A DNA stretch of 64,000 nt, from NCBI RefSeq assembly GCF_000317125.1, contig NC_019695.1:2220336-2284335 (forward strand), given 5' to 3'. The DNA is from Chroococcidiopsis thermalis PCC 7203. GTDB taxonomy: Bacteria > Cyanobacteriota > Cyanobacteriia > Cyanobacteriales > Chroococcidiopsidaceae. The position numbers and the translations under genes are program-made. The notes below the pieces were generated by a model. The model ran no database searches. It was given only the letters and a program-made list of their open reading frames with translations, and was not told where the DNA came from. The number at the start of each line of letters is the position of its first letter. The first letter of the stretch is position 1. Of this stretch, positions 8,121 through 18,678 are shown piece after piece.

Positions 8121-9956
8121 GTGAAACAACAGCATTTATTTCTAGTGCGTAACTTCTGTTCGAGTCTAGCTGTAGCACTCTTAGCAACCGAGCTAATTAA
8201 GATTGAACCAGCACCAGCGATCGCGAGCGAAACTCCATCTGTTGATAGTGCGATCGCGATGAAATCTGAACCTAGTAAAACTCAGTCAATTAAAGCTACC
8301 AAACAAGGTTACCTGCAAGCAAAAAGCTCGTTTCGTCACTCCCAAGCCTCGGTTCTCTTGTCAAAACAGGAAATTGGGAGTCGAGAGTCGGTAGGAGCGG
8401 GTTTCCAAACCCGCCCGTACGAGAGTCGGGAGTCGGTAGGGGCGGGTTTGGAAACCCGCCCGTACGAGAGTCAGAAGTTGAGAGCAAAGGAGACTAAAAG
8501 CAGCAACCGTCAACCATCAACCGTCAACCACCAATTACCAACAACTGTCAGCCAACAACCAACAACCAAACCTAAACCAGCCCAGCCGCCTGCTAATTCT
8601 CAGTTAAACGATCGCAAGGCTCAAATACCTAGTTATCTCAATCCCAATCCCAATCCATTGCGATTTCCCACAAAACCAGAAGAAGTACAGGTTGTAGGCG
8701 CTCAACCAATTACTTTCCAGCAGGCGTTAGACCTAGCACAGCGTAACAGCACGCAACTGCGAGAAGCAAGGCTGAACGTACAACGGAGTCAAGCACAACT
8801 GCGACAGGCTTTAGCAGCAGAATATCCACGCTTGAATCTGGGTGCGGGTGTAACTAATACAGGCAACAATATTTTTAGCGAAGAACCGGAACCATCGTTT
8901 CTCCAGCAATTAACTGGCAGTCAAACTGATACCAATAATACCCGAGTGACTGGTAATCTATCGCTAAGCTACGATTTATTCACTTCTGGTTTACGTCCTG
9001 CTAACATTCGCGCTGCTGAAGAACAGTTGCGTTTTAATCAGTTAGATTTAGAACGGACGCAAGAAGAACTGCGCCTCAACGTTGCCAATGACTATTACGA
9101 ATTGCAACGAGCTGATGAGAACGTGAGGATTCAGCGATCTTCTGTCAACAATGCTCAGGCAAGTTTACGCGATGCCCAAGCCCTAGAACAAGCTGGGGTA
9201 GGAACTCGCTTTGCCGTCCTCCAAGCTCAAGTACAGTTAGCGCAGGCTACCCAAAGATTAACCGATGCCTTAAGCCAGCAACGAATTGCCCGCCGTCAAA
9301 TTGCAACGCGAATTAATTTAAACGACTCCATCGTGGTTACGGCTGCCGATCCGGTAGCAGTTGCTGGACAGTGGAACTTTTCCTTAGAAGACAGTATCGT
9401 ACTGGCTTTTAGAAATCGTGCCGAACTAGAACAGCAGTTAGCACAGCGTAACATCAACGAACAACAACGACGTGCTGCCTTAGCTCAATTAGGACCGCAA
9501 ATCAGTCTTGCTGCTCAATATAACCTGAACGATACCTTTGACGATGGCACAAACTTTCAAGATGGCTACTCTTTAGGAGGAAACTTAAACTTAAGTTTAT
9601 TTGACGGTGGAGAGGCAAGAGCAAGAGCTAGGCAGGAAGAGGCAGATATCGCGATCGCTGAAACCAATTTTGCCGGACAGCGTAACCAAATTCGCTTTGA
9701 AGTAGAACAAGCTTTCTCTCAGTTGCAGTCTAATTTGGAAAACATTCAAACAACTTCTGTTGCTTTAGAACAATCTCGGGAAGCGCTGCGATTGGCACGC
9801 CTCAGATTTCAAGCAGGTGTAGGGACGCAAACAGAAGTAATTGATGCTGAGGATGACTTAACTCAAGCGGAAGGCGATAGAGTCAATGCGATTCTAAACT
9901 ACAACCGCGCCTTAGCCCAGATTCAGCGATCGATTAGCTCTGGTCAGCAACGCTGA
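8121..9956 (+). CDS. TolC-family outer-membrane efflux channel
   Basis: A 611-residue outer-membrane factor started at GTG 8121, with AGGAAG 4 bp upstream. A signal-like hydrophobic N-terminus (residues 1-30) is followed by a 165-residue low-complexity region. The two OEP repeats, starting TFQQALDLAQRNSTQLREAR (about 198) and SLEDSIVLAFRNRAELEQQL, then form the trimeric barrel and periplasmic tunnel. The family exports drugs, proteins or glycolipids together with an ABC or RND pump and an HlyD adaptor; here the nearby adaptor is a pseudogene. The low-complexity linker is odd: residues 91-115 are translated from two tandem copies of a dispersed 30-bp inverted repeat, and residues 130-150 from short Gln/Pro/Thr repeats of the kind found in spacers. 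Confidence 0.9.
   Translation: MKQQHLFLVRNFCSSLAVALLATELIKIEPAPAIASETPSVDSAIAMKSEPSKTQSIKATKQGYLQAKSSFRHSQASVLLSKQEIGSRESVGAGFQTRPYESRESVGAGLETRPYESQKLRAKETKSSNRQPSTVNHQLPTTVSQQPTTKPKPAQPPANSQLNDRKAQIPSYLNPNPNPLRFPTKPEEVQVVGAQPITFQQALDLAQRNSTQLREARLNVQRSQAQLRQALAAEYPRLNLGAGVTNTGNNIFSEEPEPSFLQQLTGSQTDTNNTRVTGNLSLSYDLFTSGLRPANIRAAEEQLRFNQLDLERTQEELRLNVANDYYELQRADENVRIQRSSVNNAQASLRDAQALEQAGVGTRFAVLQAQVQLAQATQRLTDALSQQRIARRQIATRINLNDSIVVTAADPVAVAGQWNFSLEDSIVLAFRNRAELEQQLAQRNINEQQRRAALAQLGPQISLAAQYNLNDTFDDGTNFQDGYSLGGNLNLSLFDGGEARARARQEEADIAIAETNFAGQRNQIRFEVEQAFSQLQSNLENIQTTSVALEQSREALRLARLRFQAGVGTQTEVIDAEDDLTQAEGDRVNAILNYNRALAQIQRSISSGQQR
8391..8465. repeat. Two in-frame copies of a dispersed 30-bp inverted repeat inside tolC
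   Basis: GTAGGAGCGGGTTT-CC-AAACCCGCCCGTAC (8391-8420) and GTAGGGGCGGGTTT-GG-AAACCCGCCCGTAC (8436-8465) are separated by GAGAGTCGGGAGTCG. The same GTAGGGGCGGGTT...AACCCG core occurs in spacers near 18610 and 23281. Confidence 0.9.
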
Positions 9957-9967
9957 ACTAGGAGCAA

Positions 9968-10117
9968 GAAGTGAGGAGTGAGGAGTGAGGGGACAAGGAA
10001 GACAAGGGAGAGGGGGAAGATGGGGGAGAGCGCTCTCGAAAATTCTTTGAGTGTCCTCCCACACTTCCCACACCACGCACCACTCTCTTTCCCTCACTCC
10101 TCGCTCCTCACTCCTCA
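9968..10117. repeat. Long inverted repeat between convergent genes
   Basis: AAGTGAGGAGTGAGGAGTG (from 9969) is complementary to CACTCCTCGCTCCTCACTCC (to about 10114) with few mismatches. The enclosed 100 bp is purine-rich then pyrimidine-rich. It separates the ends of two convergent genes and may work as a bidirectional terminator. Confidence 0.6.
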
Positions 10118-12232
10118 TTTAGGCTTTCCCTCTCCAGGAAGAGATTGCGGGGTAGAAAGAATAAACTTTTCTGGGTTTCTCAGGAAGGAATCGCAATTCT
10201 TGTCAAGAGCAACGCAGATGTTACCTAAAGCGAGTTGATATTCTTCGATATTGCCTTGTTTGAGAAACAGTTTAGCGGCTGTTTGTAAATCTTCTACTGC
10301 TTCGCGATCGCTCTGTCCGCTATATTGAGCTAGCTCGTAGCGAACAATTCCCCGCTTGAGATAGGCTTCTGCTTCTTGGGAGTCGATACTGAGCGCTCGG
10401 TTAAAATCTCCAATTGCGGCTTTGTAGCCCGTACTCAAGTCCCCTTTATACTGCGCCAGTTTGTAGTGAACGATGCCGCGTTTGACCAGTGCTTTGGCAG
10501 CACGGGGATTGAGCCGCAAAGAGCGATCGAAATCTTGAATTGCTTGCTGATATTCTTTTTCGGGATTTTTACTATACTGAGCAATTTCATAACGTACCAT
10601 GCCGCGACTGAGATAGGCTTCGGCTTGGTTGGGTTTGAGTCCCAGAGTACGATTGAAGTCTTCAATCGCTCGGCGATAGGTACGGTCGGGGTCGCCGCTA
10701 TGCTGGGCAACTTCGTAGAGGGCGTTACCTCGGTTTAAATAGACTTGAGCATCCTTGGGATTGAGCTTGATGGCGCGATCGTAATTATCAATTGCCCCTT
10801 CATAGTCTCCTACTTTGTAATAAGCATCGCCCTGCTTGTAGTAGGCAACAAAATTATTGCCGCTTTTTGCTGCTACTTTGCCGTCACTTGGTGGTTCGGG
10901 GATGGAGGTAACGCTAAAACGACTGTCAAAGGGCAGTTGCACGTCACTTAACACCTGCATCAACAGGATCAAGCTCACAGCTCCTAGACTAAACGTACCC
11001 ATCATCATCAGGTTGAACTTTCTGCGGCTCAGCCTTCTACTTCTTGGCAGTGTTAAAAATAATGGTGCGTGTTTGCTGAGCGTGGCAGATGAATAATAAG
11101 CGGCGGAGCGATCGAGCGCTCGATACTGTCGATATACAGGAGGAGTACGCTTAGGTGGCAAAGGTTGGAGGTGTTTTTTCTGTCTGACTGCCTCCAAGGA
11201 CGGAAACGGGTCGCGCCCGCCTAATTTTACTGCCCGCTCGCACCAAGGACAGCTTTGCAGGTGATCGCTGTAGCGATGCTGATTGTTGGCGCTACAGGTT
11301 GTCAAAGCGTTTTCTGCTTCTTTGAGGGCAGCTTGCCAGGTTTGGGCGTTGGGCCGGAGATTGGGTTGAGAATGACCTGCATCAAAACACTTGACAAATA
11401 ACTGCCTCAAACTAGGGTGTAAAATCTCCCAGTTTGGTGCAATCGGCGTAGGCTTGTACGGTACTGGCTTGCTGCCATAGGTGAAATGTCCTGCCGCTAT
11501 CCGTGCTGCATAGGGTGGGGGGTCGCCACTACCTTGATAAATTCCTGAAAAAGGATGAGTCCCTTCCATTAGCAGTTGGAAGATCAGGACTGCTAGCCCA
11601 AATAAGTCGTGTTCTGGGGCGCGATCGATCTGTCCGAAATTCTTTCCTTGCAGTTCTGGCGGCGTAAATTCTGGCTTGCCGACACCGCAGCGATAAATAG
11701 CTGCTGTTTGTAGGTCGCGGACTTGAAACGAATCCGTATCTACGAGGGTGACGAGAGCCGTATCGCTGACTAAGATGTTAGATTCGTTCACATCTCCAAC
11801 GCAATACCCGCGTGCGTGCAGCGCTCCCATGGCAGCGGCAATATTACGGGCAGTTCGATGGAGATAGAGGTAGTTGAAGAACGGGCATTTTTGCCGTCGC
11901 GTTTTGGGATTGTAAAAATCGAGTAGGGAGTGCATCCCTTTGACTCGCGGCATCAGAAAGCCGACGACCCGATTGCTGCCATCAGTTGACCTCAGCAACT
12001 CTTCAGGCCAAGCGATCGAAATATGTCCCTGCCCCGCCATAGGGTTATCTGGCGGGTTAGCAAGCATTGCTGTGAGCTTAGATGCCTGAATCTCTCTAGG
12101 CTTGTGATAAACCTTTGCTACTAGTGCCTCGTTCTGCGGTACAGTAAAGACACGGGCTTCTCCCCCATGTCCGAGACTAGAGTTGGGGTCCAACGTGATA
12201 ATTTGGTTGTTGGAGCTTCGTTGCAACCGCAT
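10115..12232 (-). CDS. Divergent Ser/Thr kinase-like protein with zinc ribbon, TM helix and TPRs
   Basis: A 705-residue protein. The kinase lobe is at residues 15-305: glycine-rich loop LGHGGEARVF, Lys40 (LVAKVYH), catalytic Asp147 and Asn152 in GDVNESNILV, and DTDSF at 165-169 in place of DFG. A zinc-ribbon-like cluster follows (Cys313, Cys328 and Cys331 with neighbouring His). One TM helix lies at about 407-427, then about five TPR units (465-690, e.g. GDYEGAIDNYDRAIKLNPKD). The HRD Arg and the DFG Phe are missing, as in the divergent kinases that accompany TerY-type vWA and PP2C proteins. The PP2C gene ends 7 bp upstream on the same strand, so the two are co-transcribed. It is probably membrane-bound with the TPRs outside the kinase compartment. 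Substrate unknown. Confidence 0.85.
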   Translation of the reverse strand: MRLQRSSNNQIITLDPNSSLGHGGEARVFTVPQNEALVAKVYHKPREIQASKLTAMLANPPDNPMAGQGHISIAWPEELLRSTDGSNRVVGFLMPRVKGMHSLLDFYNPKTRRQKCPFFNYLYLHRTARNIAAAMGALHARGYCVGDVNESNILVSDTALVTLVDTDSFQVRDLQTAAIYRCGVGKPEFTPPELQGKNFGQIDRAPEHDLFGLAVLIFQLLMEGTHPFSGIYQGSGDPPPYAARIAAGHFTYGSKPVPYKPTPIAPNWEILHPSLRQLFVKCFDAGHSQPNLRPNAQTWQAALKEAENALTTCSANNQHRYSDHLQSCPWCERAVKLGGRDPFPSLEAVRQKKHLQPLPPKRTPPVYRQYRALDRSAAYYSSATLSKHAPLFLTLPRSRRLSRRKFNLMMMGTFSLGAVSLILLMQVLSDVQLPFDSRFSVTSIPEPPSDGKVAAKSGNNFVAYYKQGDAYYKVGDYEGAIDNYDRAIKLNPKDAQVYLNRGNALYEVAQHSGDPDRTYRRAIEDFNRTLGLKPNQAEAYLSRGMVRYEIAQYSKNPEKEYQQAIQDFDRSLRLNPRAAKALVKRGIVHYKLAQYKGDLSTGYKAAIGDFNRALSIDSQEAEAYLKRGIVRYELAQYSGQSDREAVEDLQTAAKLFLKQGNIEEYQLALGNICVALDKNCDSFLRNPEKFILSTPQSLPGEGKPK

Positions 12233-12239
12233 GGCAAAA

Positions 12240-13061
12240 TTAACTCACAAGCGTCGCCAATAGTAAAGTCAAGTCGTCATCCGTCCGTTCCGTAATTCTT
12301 GGCGATCGCAAAAACGCCGCCAGTTGTTCTTTAGCTTCACTCTCATCCTCCACACCTGCCATAAATTGAAACAGGGGAGAAAAAAATGGTTTGTAGGGTG
12401 AACCATCGCCCATGTTCACAGCTAGCATCTGCAACCCATCTGAAAACACGGCAATATGTGTCGTCGTTCCCCGCCAAACGTTGACTTGGACTGTCTCCAA
12501 GGCTTGGGGGGAAACTAGAAAAGTTGTTTCATTGATATATTCTCCTTTTTGAGCGGCAGTCAGAGCAAAAATCTGACCGTCGCGATCGCTCGCTACTGCC
12601 AAGCCATCACCTACCTGCACCGCTGCAACTAATTCTGGGGTAGCAACTGCTAAAATCAACGTCGTCGCTAACTCCCGCGCCTGCTTGCCACAGACGGCTG
12701 CTTCTGCTTCTACTGCTGTCTTTGCTGCTGCCAGAGCTTGAGTCAGAATTCGCTGCCATCCCTGCTCGTCGTCAACCAAATGCAGTCTAGAGCCTTCAGC
12801 ACAAATCGTCTCTACCGCCGTTTGCGCGGCGACAATTGCCCCGACTTTGCCTAAAGCTGCACTTCCTGCCCCGTCAGCTACTGCTGCTACCAAAACCCCC
12901 GTGGGCAACTTTTCCCAATGATGAGCATCTTGACAAAGCTGTCCGACCTTTTCGTGGCTCGTACCTCGAACTGAGGCGGATGCGACTCGCCATTGCCGGA
13001 TTCCAGCAGGAGCATCTAACTGTCCTGTTGTATATAGCTCATCGTGGGCATCGTTACGCAT
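12240..13061 (-). CDS. PP2C-type protein phosphatase
   Basis: A 273-residue PP2C-family Ser/Thr phosphatase. Metal-binding aspartates are in CQDAHHW and AAVADGAGSA (about residues 44 and 62), with later DG-type blocks (VQVGDGLAVAS, VFSDGLQML, TDDDLTLLLA). PP2C enzymes remove phosphate from Ser/Thr using Mn/Mg. It is the middle gene of a vWA / PP2C / kinase set on the minus strand. Its stop is 7 bp from the kinase start, implying tight co-expression and opposition of the kinase by the phosphatase. Confidence 0.87.
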   Translation of the reverse strand: MRNDAHDELYTTGQLDAPAGIRQWRVASASVRGTSHEKVGQLCQDAHHWEKLPTGVLVAAVADGAGSAALGKVGAIVAAQTAVETICAEGSRLHLVDDEQGWQRILTQALAAAKTAVEAEAAVCGKQARELATTLILAVATPELVAAVQVGDGLAVASDRDGQIFALTAAQKGEYINETTFLVSPQALETVQVNVWRGTTTHIAVFSDGLQMLAVNMGDGSPYKPFFSPLFQFMAGVEDESEAKEQLAAFLRSPRITERTDDDLTLLLATLVS

Positions 13062-13247
13062 TCATCGTGATTCCTTACTGATTCCTAGCCTATCTTAGGT
13101 GAACGGACAATCAGAGCGATCGCATCGCTCGACAAATCCTCCTTTTGTATACGGTAATGTGTACGGTTCCGTCAATTTACTCATTCATCTCTTTACACTT
13201 TCATTATGTACTTAGGGATAAGGGGTAAGGGAAAGAGGTAAATATTC

Positions 13248-13962
<715 letters not shown>

Positions 13963-14552
13963 TTTAGGTGGGAGACTTAGCTACTTGACATATGTGGTAG
14001 CTTTTACTCACTAGTGGACTGAGTAGATGGGCTGCTGGCATTGACAACAATTTATCTATGATAGTTCAGCTTTGACTTTACTAGTTCTTTTATCTCTGTA
14101 GTTTCAGCTGCGTCAGTCCGGTATTTTACTCACATTCATTTCACTAGGGAAAAATCAGGAGCAAATTCAGACAATCATTGCAGTTAACTACGCATACAAG
14201 ACCAAGGCGACAAATTACTTAACTTTCCCACAGATTGTTTTTCTATATGTCCAAATCCTTTGTCATACGCCAATAGCTAAAAACTGTAAACTGGATGGTT
14301 AATTTTTATAGATTGCGCTATAGTCAATAGAAACTGTTAGCCTTTCGTCAATTTTTTATGATTTGCAGGGGTTCTAGCGGTGTAAGAGCAGATACAGCTT
14401 ACAATATTTTAATAAACTTAACTAGGTTATCTCAATCCTCTTACCTCAATTGATTCAGACAAAAACACTCAAATTGCTCGAAATTAAGGCTTTGCTAAAT
14501 AGGCATTGTCAGTTAAAGTATTCGCTCGCTTGGAAAAAGGTTTAAGTGCTAA
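13963..14552. other. 590-bp spacer between divergent vWA and PATAN-receiver genes
   Basis: No ORF with coding character, no repeat tract and no RNA gene was recognised. It must hold both promoters. Confidence 0.5.
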
Positions 14553-16022
14553 ATGGCTAGCTGTGGAACCTTTCAGAAGTTAAGTCCGCTGAGTTTATTG
14601 GCGCACTTGTCTAGTTGTTATGATAGTGCCTTGTTAAAGGTGACTAGCGGTGCTGTTACATGGTCGGTCTATCTTGAAGAGGGAAAGATTACTTATGCTT
14701 CCCATTCAATTGCTGCGTTCGATCGCCTCGACTGTCATTTGCATCGCCTCAGTTATAAAGTCCCGACGCTGACAAGTGAAACTAGAGCGCAATTAAGTTT
14801 GATTTTTGAAACTGAAGCAGAACAGCGGTCAGATACTAATCCCGAATATCAAGCAATTGGTTGGTTAGTTAACCATCAATATTTAAATGCCGAACAAGCA
14901 GCAGAATTAGTTGCAGAATTGGTTGGAGAAACGATCGAGTCGTTTTTATTAGTTAAATCGGGGCAGTACGACTTTAGCAGCAACTCAAACTTAGAGCAAG
15001 TTTTTTGTCGGCTCGAACTACAACCGATTGTCGATCTATGTCAAAAGCGCCTGCAAAAGTGGCAAGCTCTAGCACCAGAAATTTTCTCACCCTACCAGCG
15101 GCTTTATTTTTCTAACCGTCACAAATTAGAACAGCAAATTCCGCAGGAAATTCAGCAAAAGTTTAGTACGATTCTCAAAGGTTTCAGTTTTCGTCATCTG
15201 GCAATTCTATTAAATCAAGACGAACTTGAATTGGCGCAAAACCTACACCAGTATATTGCAGCAGGAACAATTTTGTTGCAAGACCCCTATGCACCATTTG
15301 ACCAATTACCAAGAACCTTTGAACAGACTGCATCGCCATCAACAACACCAATTGTCATACCGGAAAAAGTCCCCTTACCGTTAGATGATATCCGCGATCG
15401 CCACATTAGCGATCGCCGGCTGGCTGCAACTCCAAAAGCTTTCGAGCGCGAACCAGTCAAAGAGACGCAGTTCCCTACGACAAAGCAAGAATCTCTCCCC
15501 ACACAGTCTCCGCAGCCAAACTCAGAGCCAGTCAAGCATAGCTCTCAACCACCAGTTAACTTCCCGATTACGCGGACGACACCCCCAGTTCCTCCCACGC
15601 ATATAGAGACTCCCACATCCCCACCGACTGTTATTCCCGATGCTCCAGCTACGAGAAATAAGTATAAAATTGTTTGTGTGGACGATAGCCCAGCAATGTT
15701 ACAGGAACTGAAAAAGTTTTTAGAAGACGACTTATTTTCAGTTTTTACAATTGATAATCCTGTTAAAGCTTTAATGCAGATTATTAAAGTCAAGCCAAAT
15801 CTCATCTTATTAGATGTAAATATGGCAGGAATTGACGGCTATGAATTGTGTCGTTTGCTCCGCAATCATTCTCTATTTAAAGACACGCCGATTATTATGG
15901 TGACGGCAAATACAGGAATTATTAACCGAGTCAAAGCTAGAGTTGTCGGTGCTTCAGGTTACTTAACTAAGCCTTTTAGCCAGCCAGATATTCTTAAAAT
16001 GGTATTTAGGCATTTGACTTAG
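14553..16022 (+). CDS. PatA/PixG-type response regulator (PATAN + receiver)
   Basis: A 489-residue regulator. Residues 5-250 form a PATAN/DUF4388-type domain (LSPLSLLAHLSSCYDSALLKV, then VTWSVYLEEGKITYASHS). Residues 255-365 are a Pro/Ser/Thr-rich linker. The C-terminus is a CheY-like receiver (from Lys370) with acidic pair VDD and phospho-acceptor Asp421 in LLLDVNMAG. Proteins of this layout act in phototaxis, pilus control and heterocyst patterning in cyanobacteria. There is no DNA-binding domain. No pixH/J/L-type chemotaxis genes follow, so it is an orphan copy. A second PATAN protein lies at 35548. Confidence 0.9.
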   Translation: MASCGTFQKLSPLSLLAHLSSCYDSALLKVTSGAVTWSVYLEEGKITYASHSIAAFDRLDCHLHRLSYKVPTLTSETRAQLSLIFETEAEQRSDTNPEYQAIGWLVNHQYLNAEQAAELVAELVGETIESFLLVKSGQYDFSSNSNLEQVFCRLELQPIVDLCQKRLQKWQALAPEIFSPYQRLYFSNRHKLEQQIPQEIQQKFSTILKGFSFRHLAILLNQDELELAQNLHQYIAAGTILLQDPYAPFDQLPRTFEQTASPSTTPIVIPEKVPLPLDDIRDRHISDRRLAATPKAFEREPVKETQFPTTKQESLPTQSPQPNSEPVKHSSQPPVNFPITRTTPPVPPTHIETPTSPPTVIPDAPATRNKYKIVCVDDSPAMLQELKKFLEDDLFSVFTIDNPVKALMQIIKVKPNLILLDVNMAGIDGYELCRLLRNHSLFKDTPIIMVTANTGIINRVKARVVGASGYLTKPFSQPDILKMVFRHLT

Positions 16023-16134
16023 AAAGGAACAGAGGAAAGAGAGCTGAGGAAGCTGAGGGGGACAAGGGGGACAAGGGAGAAATTAGTCACGCACCACGTA
16101 CAACTCGCTACACCCCACACCCTTTCTTCACTGA

Positions 16135-16172
16135 TAACTGACAACTGATAACTGATAACTGATAACTGCTCC
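16135..16172. repeat. TGATAAC heptamer repeats
   Basis: CTGATAACTGACAACTGATA and further ACTGATA units occupy the spacer after the PATAN-receiver gene. They follow a stretch with GGGGGACAA units (16060-16080). Confidence 0.75.
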
Positions 16173-16436
16173 CTAGCGTTGGTGAGGAAAAAAAACCGTG
16201 TAGTAAAGTGAAGGATCGACCCGATCTGTAAACCGAGGATACAAGCTGCGATCGCAGGGTGAATCGTCTGGCTCTGTTTCTTCAACAGATTCGCTGGTTG
16301 AAACTTCTGTAGAAAACAAAGCAGCTAATTTTGACCAAGTAACAGAAAAAGGATTTTGTAAATATTTCTGTACGAGCGATCGCTTACCCGTTTCCTTTGA
16401 GTTATCTAGTTGCCAATCGTTTGTATGCTCTCTCAT
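16173..16436 (-). CDS. Small hypothetical protein
   Basis: An 87-residue hydrophilic ORF, acidic in the middle (VSTSESVEETEPDDSPCD) and ending SLYYTVFFPHQR. It starts MREHTNDWQ, ends beside a repeat tract, and has no TM or signal peptide. Coding character is plausible (even composition, isolated frame) but no family is recognised. Confidence 0.45.
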   Translation of the reverse strand: MREHTNDWQLDNSKETGKRSLVQKYLQNPFSVTWSKLAALFSTEVSTSESVEETEPDDSPCDRSLYPRFTDRVDPSLYYTVFFPHQR

Positions 16437-16613
16437 AAATGCATTCCTCGCAGCTATTTTGTGCGCTTGCTGGAGCGCTAAAGTTTATTAGCCACAATTG
16501 AGACGAGTTATGCACGGTTGTATGGTATGGAATGCTATCCATAACCTAATTGAGGAGTTGAGTTAGGATAGAAGATAAAGCGATCGCATGAAATCTATAC
16601 TTCAGTAAACTTG

Positions 16614-17282
16614 CTATTCATTGGTCAAATAAACAACTTTATCCCTTACCCAAGCTCGAAAAGATTTGAGTAAAGCTACTTCTCCCTGCATGGGAATCTG
16701 TTGCATAAAATTACTCATATCTTCAACAGATATAAGAGGAAAAGCAAGACTCACATCACGCTCTCTATATTCCTCTACTTCTAGTTGATAAAATTTTAAT
16801 TCTTTTCCGTCGTATTTCCAAAGTTCAGGAACACCTAAAGCAGAATAAATACCAAGTTTATTTACAGAACTACTAGTAATATCAATTTCAATTGCTAAGT
16901 CAGGCGGTGGATCGGTTTCTAAATTTAACTTGAGCTTGCCTCTAATTGCTGACTCGTTCTGAATATAATAACAATTATCTGGTTCTATACCGCAATTAGC
17001 TACTTGGTGTTTTAGAGTTGTTGAACCAGCGCTTCTAGCTTCAATGTTGAGTTCTTCAGCTAGGGCAATTATAAAATTACATAAATTGCTTTTGTAGCTT
17101 TCATGTTCAAAAAGTGGAATCATAATTTCCATCGTGCCACAGTCATAAGCAAAGCGAGAACCTCTGTTTTCACCTGTTTCTTTGAGTAAAGTTTCAAAGG
17201 TTTCCCAGCTAATGTTATGTAGCACTACTCTAGACTCTGCTGGAGTTAAAGAAGTAATCATATCCACTGGCTTTAGAGTCAA
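16614..17282 (-). CDS. Uma2-family PD-(D/E)XK nuclease-like protein
   Basis: A 222-residue member of the Uma2 (DUF820) family, greatly expanded in cyanobacteria. The restriction-nuclease-like core is visible: EIMIPLFEHE at the start of the fold, GIEPDNCYYI, PPDLAIEIDITSSS carrying the D and ExD residues, and GVPELWKYDG at the end. Family members have a nuclease fold, but a cellular role is not established. The gene stands alone downstream of sufS on the same strand, 28 bp from its stop, so some read-through expression is possible. Confidence 0.88.
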   Translation of the reverse strand: MTLKPVDMITSLTPAESRVVLHNISWETFETLLKETGENRGSRFAYDCGTMEIMIPLFEHESYKSNLCNFIIALAEELNIEARSAGSTTLKHQVANCGIEPDNCYYIQNESAIRGKLKLNLETDPPPDLAIEIDITSSSVNKLGIYSALGVPELWKYDGKELKFYQLEVEEYRERDVSLAFPLISVEDMSNFMQQIPMQGEVALLKSFRAWVRDKVVYLTNE

Positions 17283-17310
17283 TTGGGTGAGCTAAGCCCA
17301 CCCTTTTACC

Positions 17311-18573
17311 TTAACCGAAGATACTACCAAAAAATTCTACCGCTTCCTTCAAAGCAACAATAAATATGTCAATCTCTTCACGGGTATTGTAAAAAGATAA
17401 ACTTGCCCGTGCAGTAGACTGAGCGTGGATGTAACGATGTAAAGGCTGCGTGCAGTGGTGTCCGGCGCGAATAGCAACCCCAGCTTGATCTAGTAGAGTA
17501 GATAAATCGTGAGGGTGAACATCACCAGCCGTAAATGAAGCTAATGCAGCTCTACCCACACCTGCTACTTTAGGTAATGGACCATAGGTGCGGACTTCAG
17601 AAATTTGACTCAGTTGCTCGAACAGATATTGCGTCAATTCCGATTCGTAAGCATAAATTTTATCCATGCCGATCGCCCCTAAATAGTCTACAGCTGCACC
17701 GAGGGCGATCGCTTCTCCGATTGCTGGGGTTCCTGCTTCAAATTTGTGCGGTAAATCGGCGTAGGTAGAACGGTCTAAATACACGTCGGCGATCATTTCA
17801 CCACCACCTAAAAACGGTGGCATCGATCGCAACAATGCTAGTTTTCCATACAAAAATCCAATTCCGGTAGGAGCGCACATTTTATGACCGGAAGCTACTA
17901 ACCAATCGCAGTCCATTTGCTGTACGTTAACAGGCATATGTGGTACGCTTTGGCAAGCATCGATCAAAACTTTCGCACCGTGTTGATGGGCGATCGCAAT
18001 TATCTCTTGTATTGGGTTAATGCACCCCAAAGTATTAGAGACGTGAACCACAGCGACAAGCTTGGTTTTGTCGGAAATTAAAGACTTATATTGTTCTAAG
18101 TCAAATTCTTCCTCTGGAGTCAGTTCGACAAACTTCAACACTGCACCCGTTCTTTGGGCTAGGAGTTGCCAAGGTACTAAGTTGCTGTGGTGTTCCATCA
18201 CGGAAAGGATGATTTCATCTCCCCGTTGGATATTGCTATTACCCCAACTGTAAGCGACTAAGTTAATTGCTTCGGTAGCATTACGGGTAAACACAATTTC
18301 TTCTCGCTGCGCCGCATTGACAAACGCAGCTACTTTATCCCGCGCCCCTTCGTAAGCTTCGGTTGCTTTAGCCGCTAGGGTATGCACGCCGCGATGAACG
18401 TTGGAGTTATATTGCTCGTAATAATTCCGTAGGGTGTTGAGGACGAGTAAAGGTTTTTGGGAGGTGGCGGCGTTGTCGAGGTACACCAAGGGTTTGCCAT
18501 TGACTTCTTGCTGCAGGATTGGGAAGTCAGCGCGGACGATATCGGCGAGGGTTCTTGCTTGGGTAAAAGTCAT
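17311..18573 (-). CDS. sufS: Cysteine desulfurase SufS
   Basis: A 420-residue PLP enzyme that takes sulfur from cysteine for Fe-S cluster assembly. The class-V aminotransferase fold is clear: DNAATSQKP near the N-terminus, the Schiff-base lysine in [12 protein letters not shown], and the active-site cysteine in [13 protein letters not shown] with the short lobe of group II desulfurases. It is the last gene of sufBCDS, 105 bp downstream of sufD across a dispersed GTAGGGGCGGGTT repeat. A sufE partner is not in the window. Confidence 0.96.
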   Translation of the reverse strand: MTFTQARTLADIVRADFPILQQEVNGKPLVYLDNAATSQKPLLVLNTLRNYYEQYNSNVHRGVHTLAAKATEAYEGARDKVAAFVNAAQREEIVFTRNATEAINLVAYSWGNSNIQRGDEIILSVMEHHSNLVPWQLLAQRTGAVLKFVELTPEEEFDLEQYKSLISDKTKLVAVVHVSNTLGCINPIQEIIAIAHQHGAKVLIDACQSVPHMPVNVQQMDCDWLVASGHKMCAPTGIGFLYGKLALLRSMPPFLGGGEMIADVYLDRSTYADLPHKFEAGTPAIGEAIALGAAVDYLGAIGMDKIYAYESELTQYLFEQLSQISEVRTYGPLPKVAGVGRAALASFTAGDVHPHDLSTLLDQAGVAIRAGHHCTQPLHRYIHAQSTARASLSFYNTREEIDIFIVALKEAVEFFGSIFG

Positions 18574-18609
18574 GGTTCAAGTCGAGAGAAGGAACAGAAC
18601 GCAAATGTT

Positions 18610-18673
18610 GTAGGGGCGGGTTCACCAGAGTTCTCTACTTGTAACCAAATATATTGGTAAACCCGTCCTCACT
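18610..18673. repeat. Dispersed GTAGGGGCGGGTT...AACCCG element in the sufD-sufS spacer
   Basis: GTAGGGGCGGGTTCACCAG begins the element and TGGTAAACCCGTCCTCAC ends it, forming a long imperfect hairpin inside the operon. It is the same family as the copies in tolC and near 23281. Confidence 0.75.
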
Positions 18674-18678
18674 TTCGG

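Noticed and set aside
16019-16285. 88-codon minus-strand ORF
   Set aside because: Half of it is translated heptamer repeats (QLSVISYQLSVISEE) and it overlaps the better 87-residue ORF.
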